Source: JAMXLO01 sp963812505 (GTDB taxonomy: Bacteria; Pseudomonadota; Alphaproteobacteria; Acetobacterales; Acetobacteraceae). From it: 64,000 nucleotides of DNA. The notes beneath the pieces are model-generated. The model did not search any database and was not told the DNA's origin. It worked only from the letters and a program-made list of their open reading frames with translations. The translations under genes were made by a program, and so were the position numbers. Location: assembly GCA_963812505.1 (NCBI GenBank), contig CAWEVM010000011.1, forward strand, positions 42,357 to 106,356. Direction: 5' to 3'. This document shows, one piece after another, positions 24,594 to 33,660 of the stretch. Each line of letters opens with the position of its first letter. Positions within the stretch are counted from its first letter, which is position 1.

Positions 24594-25841
24594 CTAGCGG
24601 TAGGCGAAAGCCAGCTGCCGTAGGCCGCGCTGCCGCGACACCAGGAACCCGATCACAGCAAGGTTGGCGACGTTGAAGAACACGCCGACGCCGAACGCTG
24701 GTGCGTAGAAGCCGTAATGGTCATACAGCTCGCCGGCGAGCCAGCTTCCAAAGGCCATGCCTCCCATACCGAGGAAGAAGAAGGTCGGCACGCGCCACGA
24801 CGCCTCGGATGCCGGGAACAGTTCGCGGATCGCCACGACGTAGGATGGGATGATGCCGGAGAAGCCAAGCCCGAAGGCGGCGGATACCGCGAACAGGCCT
24901 ATCTCGTTCTGTGTCAGCAGGAAGGCGCCGATCGCCACGGCCTGACAGGCCGAGCCTGCCATCACCGCGCGCAGCCCGCCGATGCGATCGGCCAGCATTC
25001 CCCAGAACTGCCGGCTCAGGAATGCGCAGGCGAGCAGCACCGACAGCATCGCCGCGCCGTGTGCCGGTGGAATGCCGAGGTCGCTGCAGAACGCCACCAG
25101 GTGACCGTTTGGCACCGCCATCGGAATGCAGCAGAAGAACGCTGCGATGCAGATCAGTGCCAATACGAGATTGGGCGGCATGCCGAGTACCGGCTCGCCC
25201 TTACGTGGGTCGGTGGAGCGGGCGTGCATGGCGTGCGCCTCGGGTGCGGGCCGCAGAAACAGCAGTGCAAGCGGCAGGATCACCGCGATGACCACGCCCG
25301 AGTACGCCAGCATGGTGGTTGGCCAGCCGTACCTTGCGATGCCGCGCTCGAATACCGTCGGCCAGACAATTCCGGCGATGTATTGCCCGGATGAGATCAG
25401 CGCCAGCGCCGAGCCGCGTCGGCGGTCGAACCAGCGGGTGACGTAGACCACGAGCGGTGCATAGATCGCGCCGTTGCCGACCAGGCCGATCAGCAGGCCG
25501 TGCCCGACATAGAGCGTCCACACGCTGCCGATGGAGGAGACTGCCAAGCCGGCCGCCATCATGATCGCGCCAATCATTACGGTGGAGCGGATGCCGATGC
25601 GATCGGCGAGCCAGCCCATCATGATGCCGCCGAGGCCGGTGCCGACCCAGACCAGCGCGCCGGCAAGCGCCACGACGGAGCGATCGGTACCCAATGTCTC
25701 CTGGATTGGCTTCAGGCCGACCACCACCAGCAGTGGCGAGCCGTAGGAGATCGACAGGATGCCGAGTGTGAGGCAGGCCGCAGTCCATGACGCGCGGCTC
25801 TCGATGCTGGCCGCGCGCTGCGGCGCCATGGTGTCCGGCAT
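24594..25841 (-). CDS. MFS transporter
   Basis: The roughly 415-residue protein has about 12 hydrophobic helices and the MFS loop GWLADRIGIRSTVM between helices 2 and 3. A matching LADRIGGLRAVM sits in the second half. It is an inner-membrane transporter of the group that includes oxalate/formate and monocarboxylate carriers. The start is uncertain among three in-frame ATG codons (25850, 25841, 25829): a GGGAGGAG site fits 25841 best with nine-base spacing. The frame is open for hundreds of codons further upstream but there runs antisense to the CoA-transferase gene. Divergent from that gene. Confidence 0.9.
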   Translation of the reverse strand: MPDTMAPQRAASIESRASWTAACLTLGILSISYGSPLLVVVGLKPIQETLGTDRSVVALAGALVWVGTGLGGIMMGWLADRIGIRSTVMIGAIMMAAGLAVSSIGSVWTLYVGHGLLIGLVGNGAIYAPLVVYVTRWFDRRRGSALALISSGQYIAGIVWPTVFERGIARYGWPTTMLAYSGVVIAVILPLALLFLRPAPEAHAMHARSTDPRKGEPVLGMPPNLVLALICIAAFFCCIPMAVPNGHLVAFCSDLGIPPAHGAAMLSVLLACAFLSRQFWGMLADRIGGLRAVMAGSACQAVAIGAFLLTQNEIGLFAVSAAFGLGFSGIIPSYVVAIRELFPASEASWRVPTFFFLGMGGMAFGSWLAGELYDHYGFYAPAFGVGVFFNVANLAVIGFLVSRQRGLRQLAFAYR

Positions 25842-25919
25842 TGCCGGCATCTCCTCCCGGGGTATAAGCGGCAGGGCGGTATGGACCCGCTCCGGCGGCC
25901 CGACAAGGCGGAGAGACGA

Positions 25920-27155
25920 ATGACTGAACCCATTGGTGTGCAACCCACCGGACCACTTCCCACGGGTCCGCTGAGGGGCCTGCGCGTGTTCGATCTGACG
26001 CGCGTGCTGGCGGGGCCGACCTGCGCGCAGATGCTGGCCGATCTCGGCGCGGACGTGATCAAGATCGAGCGGCCCGGTGCGGGCGACGACACGCGCGGCT
26101 TCGCGCCACCGTACATGCCGGGGACAAAGGAGAGCGCGTATTTTATCGGGGTGAACCGCAACAAGCGCTCGGTTACGTTGGACATCGCACAGCCGGAAGG
26201 TCAGGAGATCGCGCGGCAGTTGATCGCGCAGTGCGACATCCTGGTGGAGAACTTCAAGGTCGGCGCGCTGGCGAAGTACGGGCTGGGATATGATGAACTG
26301 CACGCGAAGTTTCCGCGGCTGATCTATTGCTCGATCACTGGCTTTGGACAGACGGGGCCATATGCGCCTCGTCCGGGCTATGATTCGCTGATCCAGGCGA
26401 TGGGCGGGGTGATGAGCCTGACCGGGGAGCCGGAGGGTCTGCCGCAGAAGGTCGGGGTGCCGGTCGGTGACCTGTTCGCCGGACTGTACGGCTGCATCGG
26501 CATACTGGCTGCGCTGCGGCATCGCGATGCGACCGGGCAGGGACAGCAGATCGACATCGGCATGCTGGACACGCATGTGGCGTGGCTGGCGAACCAGGGG
26601 ATGAACTACCTGGCAACCGGCGAGAACCCGGCGCGGCTCGGCAACCAGCATCCCAACATCGTGCCGTATCAGGTGTTTCCGACCGCGGACGGGCACATCG
26701 TGCTGTCGATTGGGAATGACCCGACGTTCAAGCGGTTCTGTGAGGCGTTTGCGCTGACGCATCTGCTGGAGGATGCGCGCTTCGCCACCAACGCGGCGCG
26801 GGTGGAGAACCGGCAACTCGTCACCGATACACTGACACCGGTGATGCAGCAGCAGCAGACCACTTGGTGGGTGGAGCGGCTGGAGGCTCTGAAGATCGGC
26901 TGCGGACCGATCAACAAGCTGTCGGAAGTATTCGCCGATCCGCATGTGGTGGCGCGCGGCGTGGTGCGCGAGATGGCGCACGGTTCGGGCGAGACGGTGA
27001 AGGTGATCGCCAATCCGGTGCGTCTGTCGGAGACACCGCCGGATTACCGTATTCCACCGCCGTTGCTGGGCGAGCACACCGATGCGGTGCTTGCCGACCG
27101 GCTTGGGCTCGATGCCGACGCGCTGGCCACGCTGCGGGCGAAGGGCGTGATCTGA
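25920..27155 (+). CDS. CaiB/BaiF family (class III) CoA transferase
   Basis: The 411-residue protein has the class III signature: LAGPTCAQMLADLGADVIKIE near the start and NRNKRSVTLDIAQPEGQE. The catalytic Asp is in GVPVGDLFAGLYG. It moves CoA between organic acids, as in formyl-CoA, carnitine or succinyl-CoA transferases. The ATG at 25920 is preceded by a GGAGAG site; a further upstream in-frame ATG (25881) is less good. It is divergent from the MFS transporter and may share a substrate with it. Its 3' end is overlapped by 112 bp by a convergent acyltransferase gene. Confidence 0.93.
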   Translation: MTEPIGVQPTGPLPTGPLRGLRVFDLTRVLAGPTCAQMLADLGADVIKIERPGAGDDTRGFAPPYMPGTKESAYFIGVNRNKRSVTLDIAQPEGQEIARQLIAQCDILVENFKVGALAKYGLGYDELHAKFPRLIYCSITGFGQTGPYAPRPGYDSLIQAMGGVMSLTGEPEGLPQKVGVPVGDLFAGLYGCIGILAALRHRDATGQGQQIDIGMLDTHVAWLANQGMNYLATGENPARLGNQHPNIVPYQVFPTADGHIVLSIGNDPTFKRFCEAFALTHLLEDARFATNAARVENRQLVTDTLTPVMQQQQTTWWVERLEALKIGCGPINKLSEVFADPHVVARGVVREMAHGSGETVKVIANPVRLSETPPDYRIPPPLLGEHTDAVLADRLGLDADALATLRAKGVI

Positions 27156-28258
27156 GCACCGCGCTTGTGCCGAGGCGGGCTGTCGCGTTGTTGGTTGCGC
27201 AGGAACTGGCGGGCGGGCACCTCGATCCAGCGGTGCGACGCGGCTGCCAGGCTCAGCAGGACAAGCATGATGCACAGGCCGCCAATCACGCGTCCCATCG
27301 CGCTCGCGTCGATCGCCAGGTGCAGCCGTAGCAGGCGCATCGCGTGGCGGATGACCTCGCCGTGCAGCAGATAGATCGCGTAGGAGCATTCGCCGAGCCA
27401 GTGTATCGGGCGATTGGCCAACAGGCGGGCCGGCAGTCGCCTGTCCGTGGCAGCGATCAGGACGATCAGCGGCAGGCAGGGATACACTGCGAGATCGGGA
27501 AGCCCTGACCAGAGTGCGAGCCCGAATGCGGCGATCACTGCCACGACGCACCAGTCATTGGCCGCCAGGGTCATGATTCGCTCGATCTGCGCCAGGCGGA
27601 ATGTGAGCAGACCCAGCATGAAGCCGCCCAGGCAGCGCAGCAGCGGCCATGGGGTCGTCCCGTCGCTGAGGTCGAGCGCGCCGTTGGTGGCCGGGCCCAG
27701 TATGTGCCCTCCGATCGCGGCGAGGATCAGCAGCAGGGACGCCATCAGCAGGCTGTCCACGGCGCGGCCGCGGCGGGCAAATACCGTCAGGCGCAGCAGC
27801 AAGGGGAACGCCATATAGGCAGCCACTTCGGTGCTGACCGACCACGAGGCAGCGACGATCGAGGGGGCGAGGCTCCAGGCCTGGATCAGCAGGAGATTGG
27901 CGAGGATCACGCCGGCCGGGTTCTCCCAGCCGGGCAGATCGAAGTTTGCCGCCGCGATCTCCGCCAGCACCACGGCTGTTGCCACGGCATACAGCGGCAC
28001 GATCCGCGCCACCCGCCGCAGCAGGAATGCCCGATAGGCAGTGACGGCGCAGCCGGAGACGAACATCCGGCCGCAGGTGAGCGCCAGGACGAAGCCGCTG
28101 AGGACGAAGAATACGTCCACTGCCAGGTAGCCGCGCAGTGCCAGGGCATGCAGCCTCGAAGGCTCGACAGCCAGGTTCTGGATGAAATGGTAGTTGACGA
28201 CGACAAGGGCCGCCACGCCACGCAGTCCGGTGAGACTTCTGATCTCGCGGGCCATCAC
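27044..28258 (-). CDS. Acyltransferase 3 family (OafA-like) membrane protein
   Basis: The 404-residue protein has about ten membrane helices and the acyltransferase-3 opening REIRSLTGLRGVAALVVVNYHF. RGYLAVDVFFVLSGFVLAL and ECSYAIYLLHGEV follow, as in OafA-like O-acetyltransferases of polysaccharides or lipids. The last 40 residues are antisense to the CoA-transferase gene (27044-27155), and read as Ser/Arg-rich tail without family features. I suspect the true stop is reached by read-through of an older, shorter C-terminus. Substrate unknown. Confidence 0.88.
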   Translation of the reverse strand: MMAREIRSLTGLRGVAALVVVNYHFIQNLAVEPSRLHALALRGYLAVDVFFVLSGFVLALTCGRMFVSGCAVTAYRAFLLRRVARIVPLYAVATAVVLAEIAAANFDLPGWENPAGVILANLLLIQAWSLAPSIVAASWSVSTEVAAYMAFPLLLRLTVFARRGRAVDSLLMASLLLILAAIGGHILGPATNGALDLSDGTTPWPLLRCLGGFMLGLLTFRLAQIERIMTLAANDWCVVAVIAAFGLALWSGLPDLAVYPCLPLIVLIAATDRRLPARLLANRPIHWLGECSYAIYLLHGEVIRHAMRLLRLHLAIDASAMGRVIGGLCIMLVLLSLAAASHRWIEVPARQFLRNQQRDSPPRHKRGAQITPFARSVASASASSPSRSASTASVCSPSNGGGIR

Positions 28259-28393
28259 TCCTCACCGCGCATCGATGCGCCACAGCGCCAGGCCGCATCG
28301 CCAGACTGGCAGACTGCGCTTAACGGGCTGTGAGGGGAGGGCCGGGTTTGTGGCTGCGGGCGACCTCGACGGTCGCAGCGCGATTCGGCAAGA

Positions 28394-29302
28394 ATGGGTG
28401 ATGCACCGCCGCCGCCCGAGACCGTCTATCTGCCGTTCGAAAGCGGCCCGTATCGCATGGCGATGGCACTCACCACCGTGCCCGAGCGCGCGTGGTTCGA
28501 AATAGATGCGCGCTACTGCGACGAGATGGCGGAGCGGCGGCGCCTGCTGGCGGAGCGGCACACGGACGTTTTCCGCGCGCTGCGTGAGTCCGACGCCGCG
28601 CGCGCCGAGACATTGCGTGAGGTTGTGGCCAATCTGACGACTTACTTCCCTCAGTGGTTCACGCGCGACGACGATCGCTTGCTCAGCGTGCTGACCGGCG
28701 AAGTCTGGGACCTCGGCGAGCCTCCGTGCGATCCGCTGGAACTCGCCGGCAGGCTGGTGCAGGAGGATCTGTGCATCATCCAGCAAAGCGACGAGGGGCC
28801 GCGGTTCACCGCCGCCGTTCTGTGCTTTCCCAGCCGTTGGCGACTGCATGAGAAACTGGGCAAGGCACTGGGTTCGGTGCATGGGCGAGTGCCGTTCTAT
28901 GCCGAGCGTCTTGCCGACCCGGTCGATCGGTTCATGGCGAAGGTGAAGCCGGGTCACATCGCGTCGCGGCTCAACTGGTCGGTGCTCGACGACCCGGCGA
29001 TGTTCCAGCCCGCCGGTAAGTGGCGAGAGCAGACAAATACCGCTGTCACGCCGGACAACGCCGGCGAGCGCCTTTATCTTCGCGTCGAGCGTCAGACCCT
29101 TCGCCGCCTGCCGCAGTCGGGCGCGATCCTATTCGGCATCCGCGTGCACTCCTACAAGATGGCGCGCGCCATCACGACGCCGGAGGCCGCGTCACGGCTT
29201 GCCGAGGCGGTGCGTGCGCTGCCGGAGGCGACGGTGCACTACAAGAGCCTCAGGGCGTACGGCCCTGCGCTACTCGCCTGGCTGGACGCGCGCGCTCGCT
29301 GA
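28394..29302 (+). CDS. Heme-dependent oxidative N-demethylase family protein (DUF3445)
   Basis: The 302-residue protein has the DUF3445 features: LPFESGPYRMAMALTTVPE, DRLLSVLTGEVWDLG, ERLYLRVERQTLRRLPQSG and GIRVHSYKMARA. This family forms the haem-binding alpha subunit of an oxidative N-demethylase of dimethylamine-type compounds in other bacteria. Its other subunits are not seen here, so it may work alone or with distant partners. Its end overlaps the convergent LysR gene by 53 bp. The start is the ATG before GDAPPPPETVYLP; an alternative cannot be excluded. Confidence 0.87.
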   Translation: MGDAPPPPETVYLPFESGPYRMAMALTTVPERAWFEIDARYCDEMAERRRLLAERHTDVFRALRESDAARAETLREVVANLTTYFPQWFTRDDDRLLSVLTGEVWDLGEPPCDPLELAGRLVQEDLCIIQQSDEGPRFTAAVLCFPSRWRLHEKLGKALGSVHGRVPFYAERLADPVDRFMAKVKPGHIASRLNWSVLDDPAMFQPAGKWREQTNTAVTPDNAGERLYLRVERQTLRRLPQSGAILFGIRVHSYKMARAITTPEAASRLAEAVRALPEATVHYKSLRAYGPALLAWLDARAR

Positions 29303-30176
29303 TCAGCCAGTCGCGGAAGGCGACGATCTTTGGCTGGTGTGCCGTGGCCTGCGGATAGACCAGCCAATAGGCAAACTCCTGCGGCCAGGCGACGTCCAGC
29401 GCGCGCACGAGGCCACCCTGGCTGAGTTCCGTCCGCGCCAGGGTCTCGGTGACGAGCGCGACGCCCTGATGCGACGCCGCGGCGCGGATCAGGAGCATCT
29501 GGTCGTCAAAGCTGATGCCGCTCGATACTGCTCGCCCGAGGTCGGCAACATCGTGCGCCTGAAACCACAGCGCCCAGTCCTGACGATCCTCGTCGTGCAG
29601 CAGTGGCAGGCCGATCAGATCGGCCGGCGTCCGCGGCCTGCGATCGCCGAGTGAGGCGAGAAATCGCGGACTGCACACCGGTATCATGGCGACGCTGGCG
29701 ATGCGGTCGCAGCGCAACCCCGGATAGCGCCCGAGGCCATGACGGATCGCCACGTCCACCCCATCGGCGACGAAGTTCGCCAGACCGCGCGTGGTGGCGA
29801 TGTTGAGCTCGATATCTGCGTGACGCGCGCGGAAGGCACCGAGACGCGGCACCAGCCATGAGGCGGCGAAGGCTGGGGGCGCACTGACGGTCAGCACGCC
29901 GGCGTTCGGCAGAGCGCGCAGCCGGCGTGTCGCCTCGCCAATCTCGCGAAACGCATGGCGGATCGGCACGAAGTAGCTCTGTCCCGCCTCGGTCAGCACC
30001 AGCGAGCGGTTGCCGCGGCGGAACAACTGCGTGCCGAGCCGCTGCTCCAGTCCGCGAACCAACTGGCTCACCGCGCCCGGCGTCACCGAAAGCTCGGTCG
30101 CCGCCTCCTTCATGCTCAGATGACGGGCGGAGGCCTCGAAGGCGCGCAGGGCGTTGAGGGGCGGCAGGCCGGGCAT
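29250..30176 (-). CDS. LysR-family transcriptional regulator, GcvA-like
   Basis: The 308-residue protein has an N-terminal winged helix (LNALRAFEASARHLSMKEAA, ELSVTPGAVSQLVRGLEQRL) and a C-terminal inducer-binding domain. It is of the GcvA/AmpR type. It is divergent from the adjacent MFS gene, and a dyad operator candidate lies in the shared 81-bp gap, so it probably controls that transporter. Its last codons are antisense to the DUF3445 gene end. Confidence 0.93.
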   Translation of the reverse strand: MPGLPPLNALRAFEASARHLSMKEAATELSVTPGAVSQLVRGLEQRLGTQLFRRGNRSLVLTEAGQSYFVPIRHAFREIGEATRRLRALPNAGVLTVSAPPAFAASWLVPRLGAFRARHADIELNIATTRGLANFVADGVDVAIRHGLGRYPGLRCDRIASVAMIPVCSPRFLASLGDRRPRTPADLIGLPLLHDEDRQDWALWFQAHDVADLGRAVSSGISFDDQMLLIRAAASHQGVALVTETLARTELSQGGLVRALDVAWPQEFAYWLVYPQATAHQPKIVAFRDWLISERARPARRVAQGRTP

Positions 30177-30190
30177 GACTCAAGATAGTT

Positions 30191-30229
30191 ATTCTGAACC
30201 GAACCGGCCATTAAGAATCGTTTGTTCAG
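30191..30229. promoter_or_regulatory. Candidate LysR operator between regulator and MFS gene
   Basis: Two nested dyads are visible: CTGAAC (30194-30199) with GTTCAG (30224-30229), and ATTCT (30191-30195) with AGAAT (30214-30218). They lie in the 81-bp divergent gap, where an autoregulated LysR site is expected. Confidence 0.45.
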
Positions 30230-30257
30230 CGGCCAGCCAAATCACAGCTTGGGGGGC

Positions 30258-31502
30258 ATGAGCGAACTTGCGATTTCCCAATCCACCCAGGCCTCGGCGA
30301 GCGAATTCCGTCAGGGCTGGTCAGTCGTGCTGGTCTGCTTCTGCGTGGCGACCTTCGCCTGGGGCTTCGGCTTCTATGGTCAGTCGGTCTATCTCGCTGA
30401 CCTGCACGCGACACGTGGCTGGCCGTCCTCGCTGATCGCCTCGGCGACCACGGTGAACTACCTGATCGGTGCCCTGCTGCTGTCGCGCGTGCATCAGGCG
30501 ATCGAGGTGCTGGGTCCGCGGCTGTTGCTGGCCGGCGGTGTCGTGATCATGGCGGTCAGCGCAATCGGCCTGAGCCGCGTGCAGGCGCCTTGGCAGCTCT
30601 ATCTGTGCAGCATTGTGATGGCGGTCGGCTGGGCGGCCACAACCACCACCGCGATCGCCACGACACTGGCCTACTGGTTCGATGCAAGGCGCGGTCTTGC
30701 GCTCAGCCTGGCACTCACGGGCGCCAGTGCCGGCGGCTTCACCATTGCACCGCTGCTGGTGCGGCTGGTCCCCCGCATGGGCCTGGAACGGGCTGTGCTG
30801 ATGATCGCGGTTGGCGGGCTGGTTGTTCTGCTGCCGATGGTATTCGCCGGCGTGGGGCGCGTCGCATCGATCGACGTGGGCGCATCGCGCAGGGCGTCGC
30901 TGGCGACACACGGTCAGCTCACCGCATATCGGAGCCAGGCGCAGGCGTTGCGCAGCCTGCACTTCTGGTCGGTGGCACTGCCGTTCGCGCTGGCACTTGC
31001 GGCACAGGTCGGCTTCATCGTGCACCAGGTGGCGTTCCTGTTGCCGCATCTCGGCAGCAACGGTGCCGGCATCGCCATCGGCGCGACCGCGATCGCGGCG
31101 GCGGCGGGACGGCTCGCCTTCGCGCCGCTGATCGATTGGATGAACCAGCGTGTCGCAGCGGCCGCCTGCTTCGCATCGCAGGCACTGGGCCTGGGCCTGA
31201 TGCTGGTGCTGCCGGATCAGAATGCAGCGTTGTACATCGGCAGCGTGGTGTTCGGGCTTTCCGTCGGCAACGTGATCACTCTGCCCGCGCTCATCATCCA
31301 GCGCGAATTCGCGCCGCAGTCATTCGGCCTTGTGGTCGGTCTCGCCTCGATGGTCGGCCAGGCGACGTTGGCGTTCGGACCGACAATGCTCGGCCTGGCG
31401 CGGGACGCCACAGGCTCCTACGGCGCCGCGCTCGGGCTTTGCATGACGCTGCAACTCGCGGGGACGGCGCTCGTGCTTGTTGCGCGACGGCGAAGGGGTT
31501 GA
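30258..31502 (+). CDS. MFS transporter (monocarboxylate-like)
   Basis: The 414-residue protein has 12 predicted helices. It has the GFYGQSVYLADLHATRGWPSS opening typical of monocarboxylate/oxalate-type MFS carriers, and the central loop WFDARRGLALSLALTGASAGG seen in the same group. The ATG at 30258 fits a GGGGGG site; an in-frame ATG 12 codons upstream is weaker. It is probably under the divergent LysR regulator and lies just before a second, related MFS gene. Substrate unknown. Confidence 0.9.
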   Translation: MSELAISQSTQASASEFRQGWSVVLVCFCVATFAWGFGFYGQSVYLADLHATRGWPSSLIASATTVNYLIGALLLSRVHQAIEVLGPRLLLAGGVVIMAVSAIGLSRVQAPWQLYLCSIVMAVGWAATTTTAIATTLAYWFDARRGLALSLALTGASAGGFTIAPLLVRLVPRMGLERAVLMIAVGGLVVLLPMVFAGVGRVASIDVGASRRASLATHGQLTAYRSQAQALRSLHFWSVALPFALALAAQVGFIVHQVAFLLPHLGSNGAGIAIGATAIAAAAGRLAFAPLIDWMNQRVAAAACFASQALGLGLMLVLPDQNAALYIGSVVFGLSVGNVITLPALIIQREFAPQSFGLVVGLASMVGQATLAFGPTMLGLARDATGSYGAALGLCMTLQLAGTALVLVARRRRG

Positions 31503-31571
31503 GGCACATCGCCATGGCGCGCACACTCGCTGCCCCGTGGGGCACCGGCCCGAAGCAGCGAGGCGAACCGT

Positions 31572-32798
31572 TTGAGAGCCCCACTTTCCCTGAGCCCAAC
31601 CGCGCGACAGGGCGGCCTTCTTTTGGCCGCTGCGTTCCTCACCTTCGCCGTGGGTGCGGCGTGCATGCACTCCTACACGGTGTTCCTGATCGCCTTCATC
31701 GAGGCATTCGGCTGGACCCGTGCCGAAAGCTCCATCGCCTACTCGGTGTCGCAATTCATAAGCGGTGCCACATCTCCCGCAGTCGGTATCCTGGTCGATC
31801 GCCTGGGGCCGCGGCGTCTGGTCCTGATCGGCGGCGTCCTGCTCTCGGCGGGGCTCGTCGCCAGTTCGTTTGCCAACGCTCTATGGCAGGTGATCCTGCT
31901 GTACGGCGTGGTGATGACGCTCGGCGCCAATTGCCTCGGGCTGGTGGTGTTCGTGCCGATCCTGTCGCGCCGCTTCGTGCGGAACCGCGGCATGGCAGTG
32001 GCGGTCGTGCAGTCCGCGAACGGCTTTGCCCGCGCATTTTCGGCGCCGTTGTCGCAGGTGTTGATCGCTGGCCTGGGCTGGCGCGGAGCCTATCTCGCGC
32101 AGGGCGGTTTCATGGCGTTGGCATTTTTGCCGCTCGCCGCCATGTTCCGGCGCTCGGAACCGGAGCGAACATTGGCGACCAGCGGGCGCTCCATCGTCGC
32201 CCCCGGCTGGACGCTGCGCCGCGCGATGCACACGCCGCATTTCTGGCTGCTGATGCTGGTCTACGTCTTCACCGGTCTCGGCAGCTTTCTGGTGGCGCTG
32301 CACCAGCTCGCCTTCGCGGTCACGATAGGCTTTGACAAGCTCTACGCGGCCGAGGTGCTTGGCCTGGGAGCATTCCTGTCGCTGCCTGGCGTGATCATCA
32401 CCGGATGGATGTCCGACTACGTCGGGCGCGAGTTGTCCGCTGTGGTCACCTACGGCACGTCGATTATCGGCGTCGCCTGCGCCATGCTGATTACGTCGCC
32501 GGATCAGCATCTGCTGCTGTGGCTGCATTCCTGCTTCTTCGGCCTGACCTGGGGCGCACGCGGGCCGGCGATCACCGCCAAGACGGCCGATCTGTTTCCG
32601 GGACCGCAACTGGGCACGATCCTCGGGGTGATCACGATCGGCACGGGGATCGGCTCGGCGTCCGGTTCGTGGCTGGCTGGCTGGACCTTTGATGTCACCG
32701 GCAGCTATCAGGTGGCATTTGGACTCTCGATCTTCTCCTACGTCTGTGGCAGCGTTGCGTTCTGGGCCCTGCGCCGGCCGCCGGTGGCGGAATGCTGA
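31572..32798 (+). CDS. MFS transporter, second of a tandem pair
   Basis: The 408-residue protein has a TTG start at 31572. It has about 12 helices and resembles the previous one in its opening (MHSYTVFLIAFIEAFGWTRAE) and in the loop RRFVRNRGMAVAVVQSANGF. It lies 69 bp after the first MFS gene in the same direction, so they may form an operon and be old duplicates. The start codon is not certain; no strong ribosome site is seen. Substrate unknown. Confidence 0.9.
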   Translation: MRAPLSLSPTARQGGLLLAAAFLTFAVGAACMHSYTVFLIAFIEAFGWTRAESSIAYSVSQFISGATSPAVGILVDRLGPRRLVLIGGVLLSAGLVASSFANALWQVILLYGVVMTLGANCLGLVVFVPILSRRFVRNRGMAVAVVQSANGFARAFSAPLSQVLIAGLGWRGAYLAQGGFMALAFLPLAAMFRRSEPERTLATSGRSIVAPGWTLRRAMHTPHFWLLMLVYVFTGLGSFLVALHQLAFAVTIGFDKLYAAEVLGLGAFLSLPGVIITGWMSDYVGRELSAVVTYGTSIIGVACAMLITSPDQHLLLWLHSCFFGLTWGARGPAITAKTADLFPGPQLGTILGVITIGTGIGSASGSWLAGWTFDVTGSYQVAFGLSIFSYVCGSVAFWALRRPPVAEC

Positions 32799-32876
32799 GG
32801 CGCGGTGCACTTTCGCACTGGCGCCCGGTTCGGCAGGTCGCTAGAACTGTTAACAGTTGCCGAGGGATCGCTCGCG

Positions 32877-33074
32877 ATGCGCCCTTTCACTGTGTTGCTG
32901 ACCGTCGCGTGCCTCGCTGCCTGCGGTGCCGAGCAGACGCAATCGGAGCATGCCCTAGTGCGCTACGACAATGATTGGCGCCAACGGCAGGCTGTGCTGG
33001 ATGCCGACGCGATCATGCAGGGCATGGCACAGGCGCGGCAACGCCAGGAGGAGCTGGCGCGGAGCGCACGATAG
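32877..33074 (+). CDS. Small predicted lipoprotein
   Basis: The 65-residue product has a short signal and a lipobox CLAAC with the lipidated Cys at residue 16. A Gln/Arg/Ala-rich, probably helical, tail (QAVLDADAIMQGMAQARQRQ) follows. The ATG at 32877 is chosen as it sets the signal correctly. It follows the second MFS gene and faces the deoxysugar cassette. No family is recognised. Confidence 0.65.
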   Translation: MRPFTVLLTVACLAACGAEQTQSEHALVRYDNDWRQRQAVLDADAIMQGMAQARQRQEELARSAR

Positions 33075-33102
33075 GTGCGCTGACCTTCGGGGCACGGCGA
33101 GG

Positions 33103-33660
33103 TCAAACACTTAAGCACGGGCTGCGTAGGACCTGATCGAAGGCCTCGTGGCTGGCATCCTGTTCGGACAGTATCGGTGGGCGGATGGGCCATCTTATGC
33201 CGAACGCGGGATCATCCCAGTGTACTCCGACCGACAATTCAGGCACGTGGCGTTCGGTGATCTGGTAGAATACCTCGGTATCGTCGGCCAGCGACTGAAA
33301 GCCGTGCGCGAAACCGGCTGGGACGTACAGGGCGAGCCCGTTATCCTCGGTCAGCTCGGCCGCACGCCAGTGACGGTATGTCGCGGAATTGCGGCGCAGA
33401 TCCAGCAGCACATCGAAGACCGCTCCCCTCGTGCAGCGAACCAACTTGGTCTCCGCATGCGGCGCACTTTGGAGATGCATGCCGCGCAAGGTGCCACGGT
33501 GTGCATTGAACGATGTACTGCATTGGACAAAATCGCCGATCAAGCCGTATGCCGCGAATTCGTCGCGGCAGAAGGTCCGCGCGAACCAGCCACGTGTATC
33601 GCAATGGCGTTCCGGCGAAATGACGAAGGCACCGGCGAGCGGGAGTTCCTCGAACCGCAT
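33103..33660 (-). CDS. rfbC: dTDP-4-dehydrorhamnose 3,5-epimerase-like protein (RfbC family)
   Basis: The 185-residue cupin enzyme has family motifs: DTRGWFARTFCRDEF, HRGTLRGMHLQSAPHAETKL and VFDVLLDLRRNSATYRHW, then YVPAGFAHGFQSLAD. The His in RGMHLQ is the expected catalytic base. RfbC epimerises a 4-keto-6-deoxy-sugar nucleotide. Its start overlaps the stop of the methyltransferase gene by one base (TGATG), placing it third in a sugar cassette of three. Because its partner is a CDP-glucose dehydratase, the nucleotide of its substrate may be CDP, which is inference. Confidence 0.9.
   Translation of the reverse strand: MRFEELPLAGAFVISPERHCDTRGWFARTFCRDEFAAYGLIGDFVQCSTSFNAHRGTLRGMHLQSAPHAETKLVRCTRGAVFDVLLDLRRNSATYRHWRAAELTEDNGLALYVPAGFAHGFQSLADDTEVFYQITERHVPELSVGVHWDDPAFGIRWPIRPPILSEQDASHEAFDQVLRSPCLSV

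Noticed and set aside
25842..27551. N-terminal extension of the MFS protein of about 570 codons
   Set aside because: It is antisense to the CoA-transferase gene and unlike any MFS N-terminus; the ribosome site at 25851-25858 marks the real start.
30590..32335. 581-codon plus-strand frame across both MFS genes
   Set aside because: It is out of frame with two well-supported transporters and has no recognisable features.
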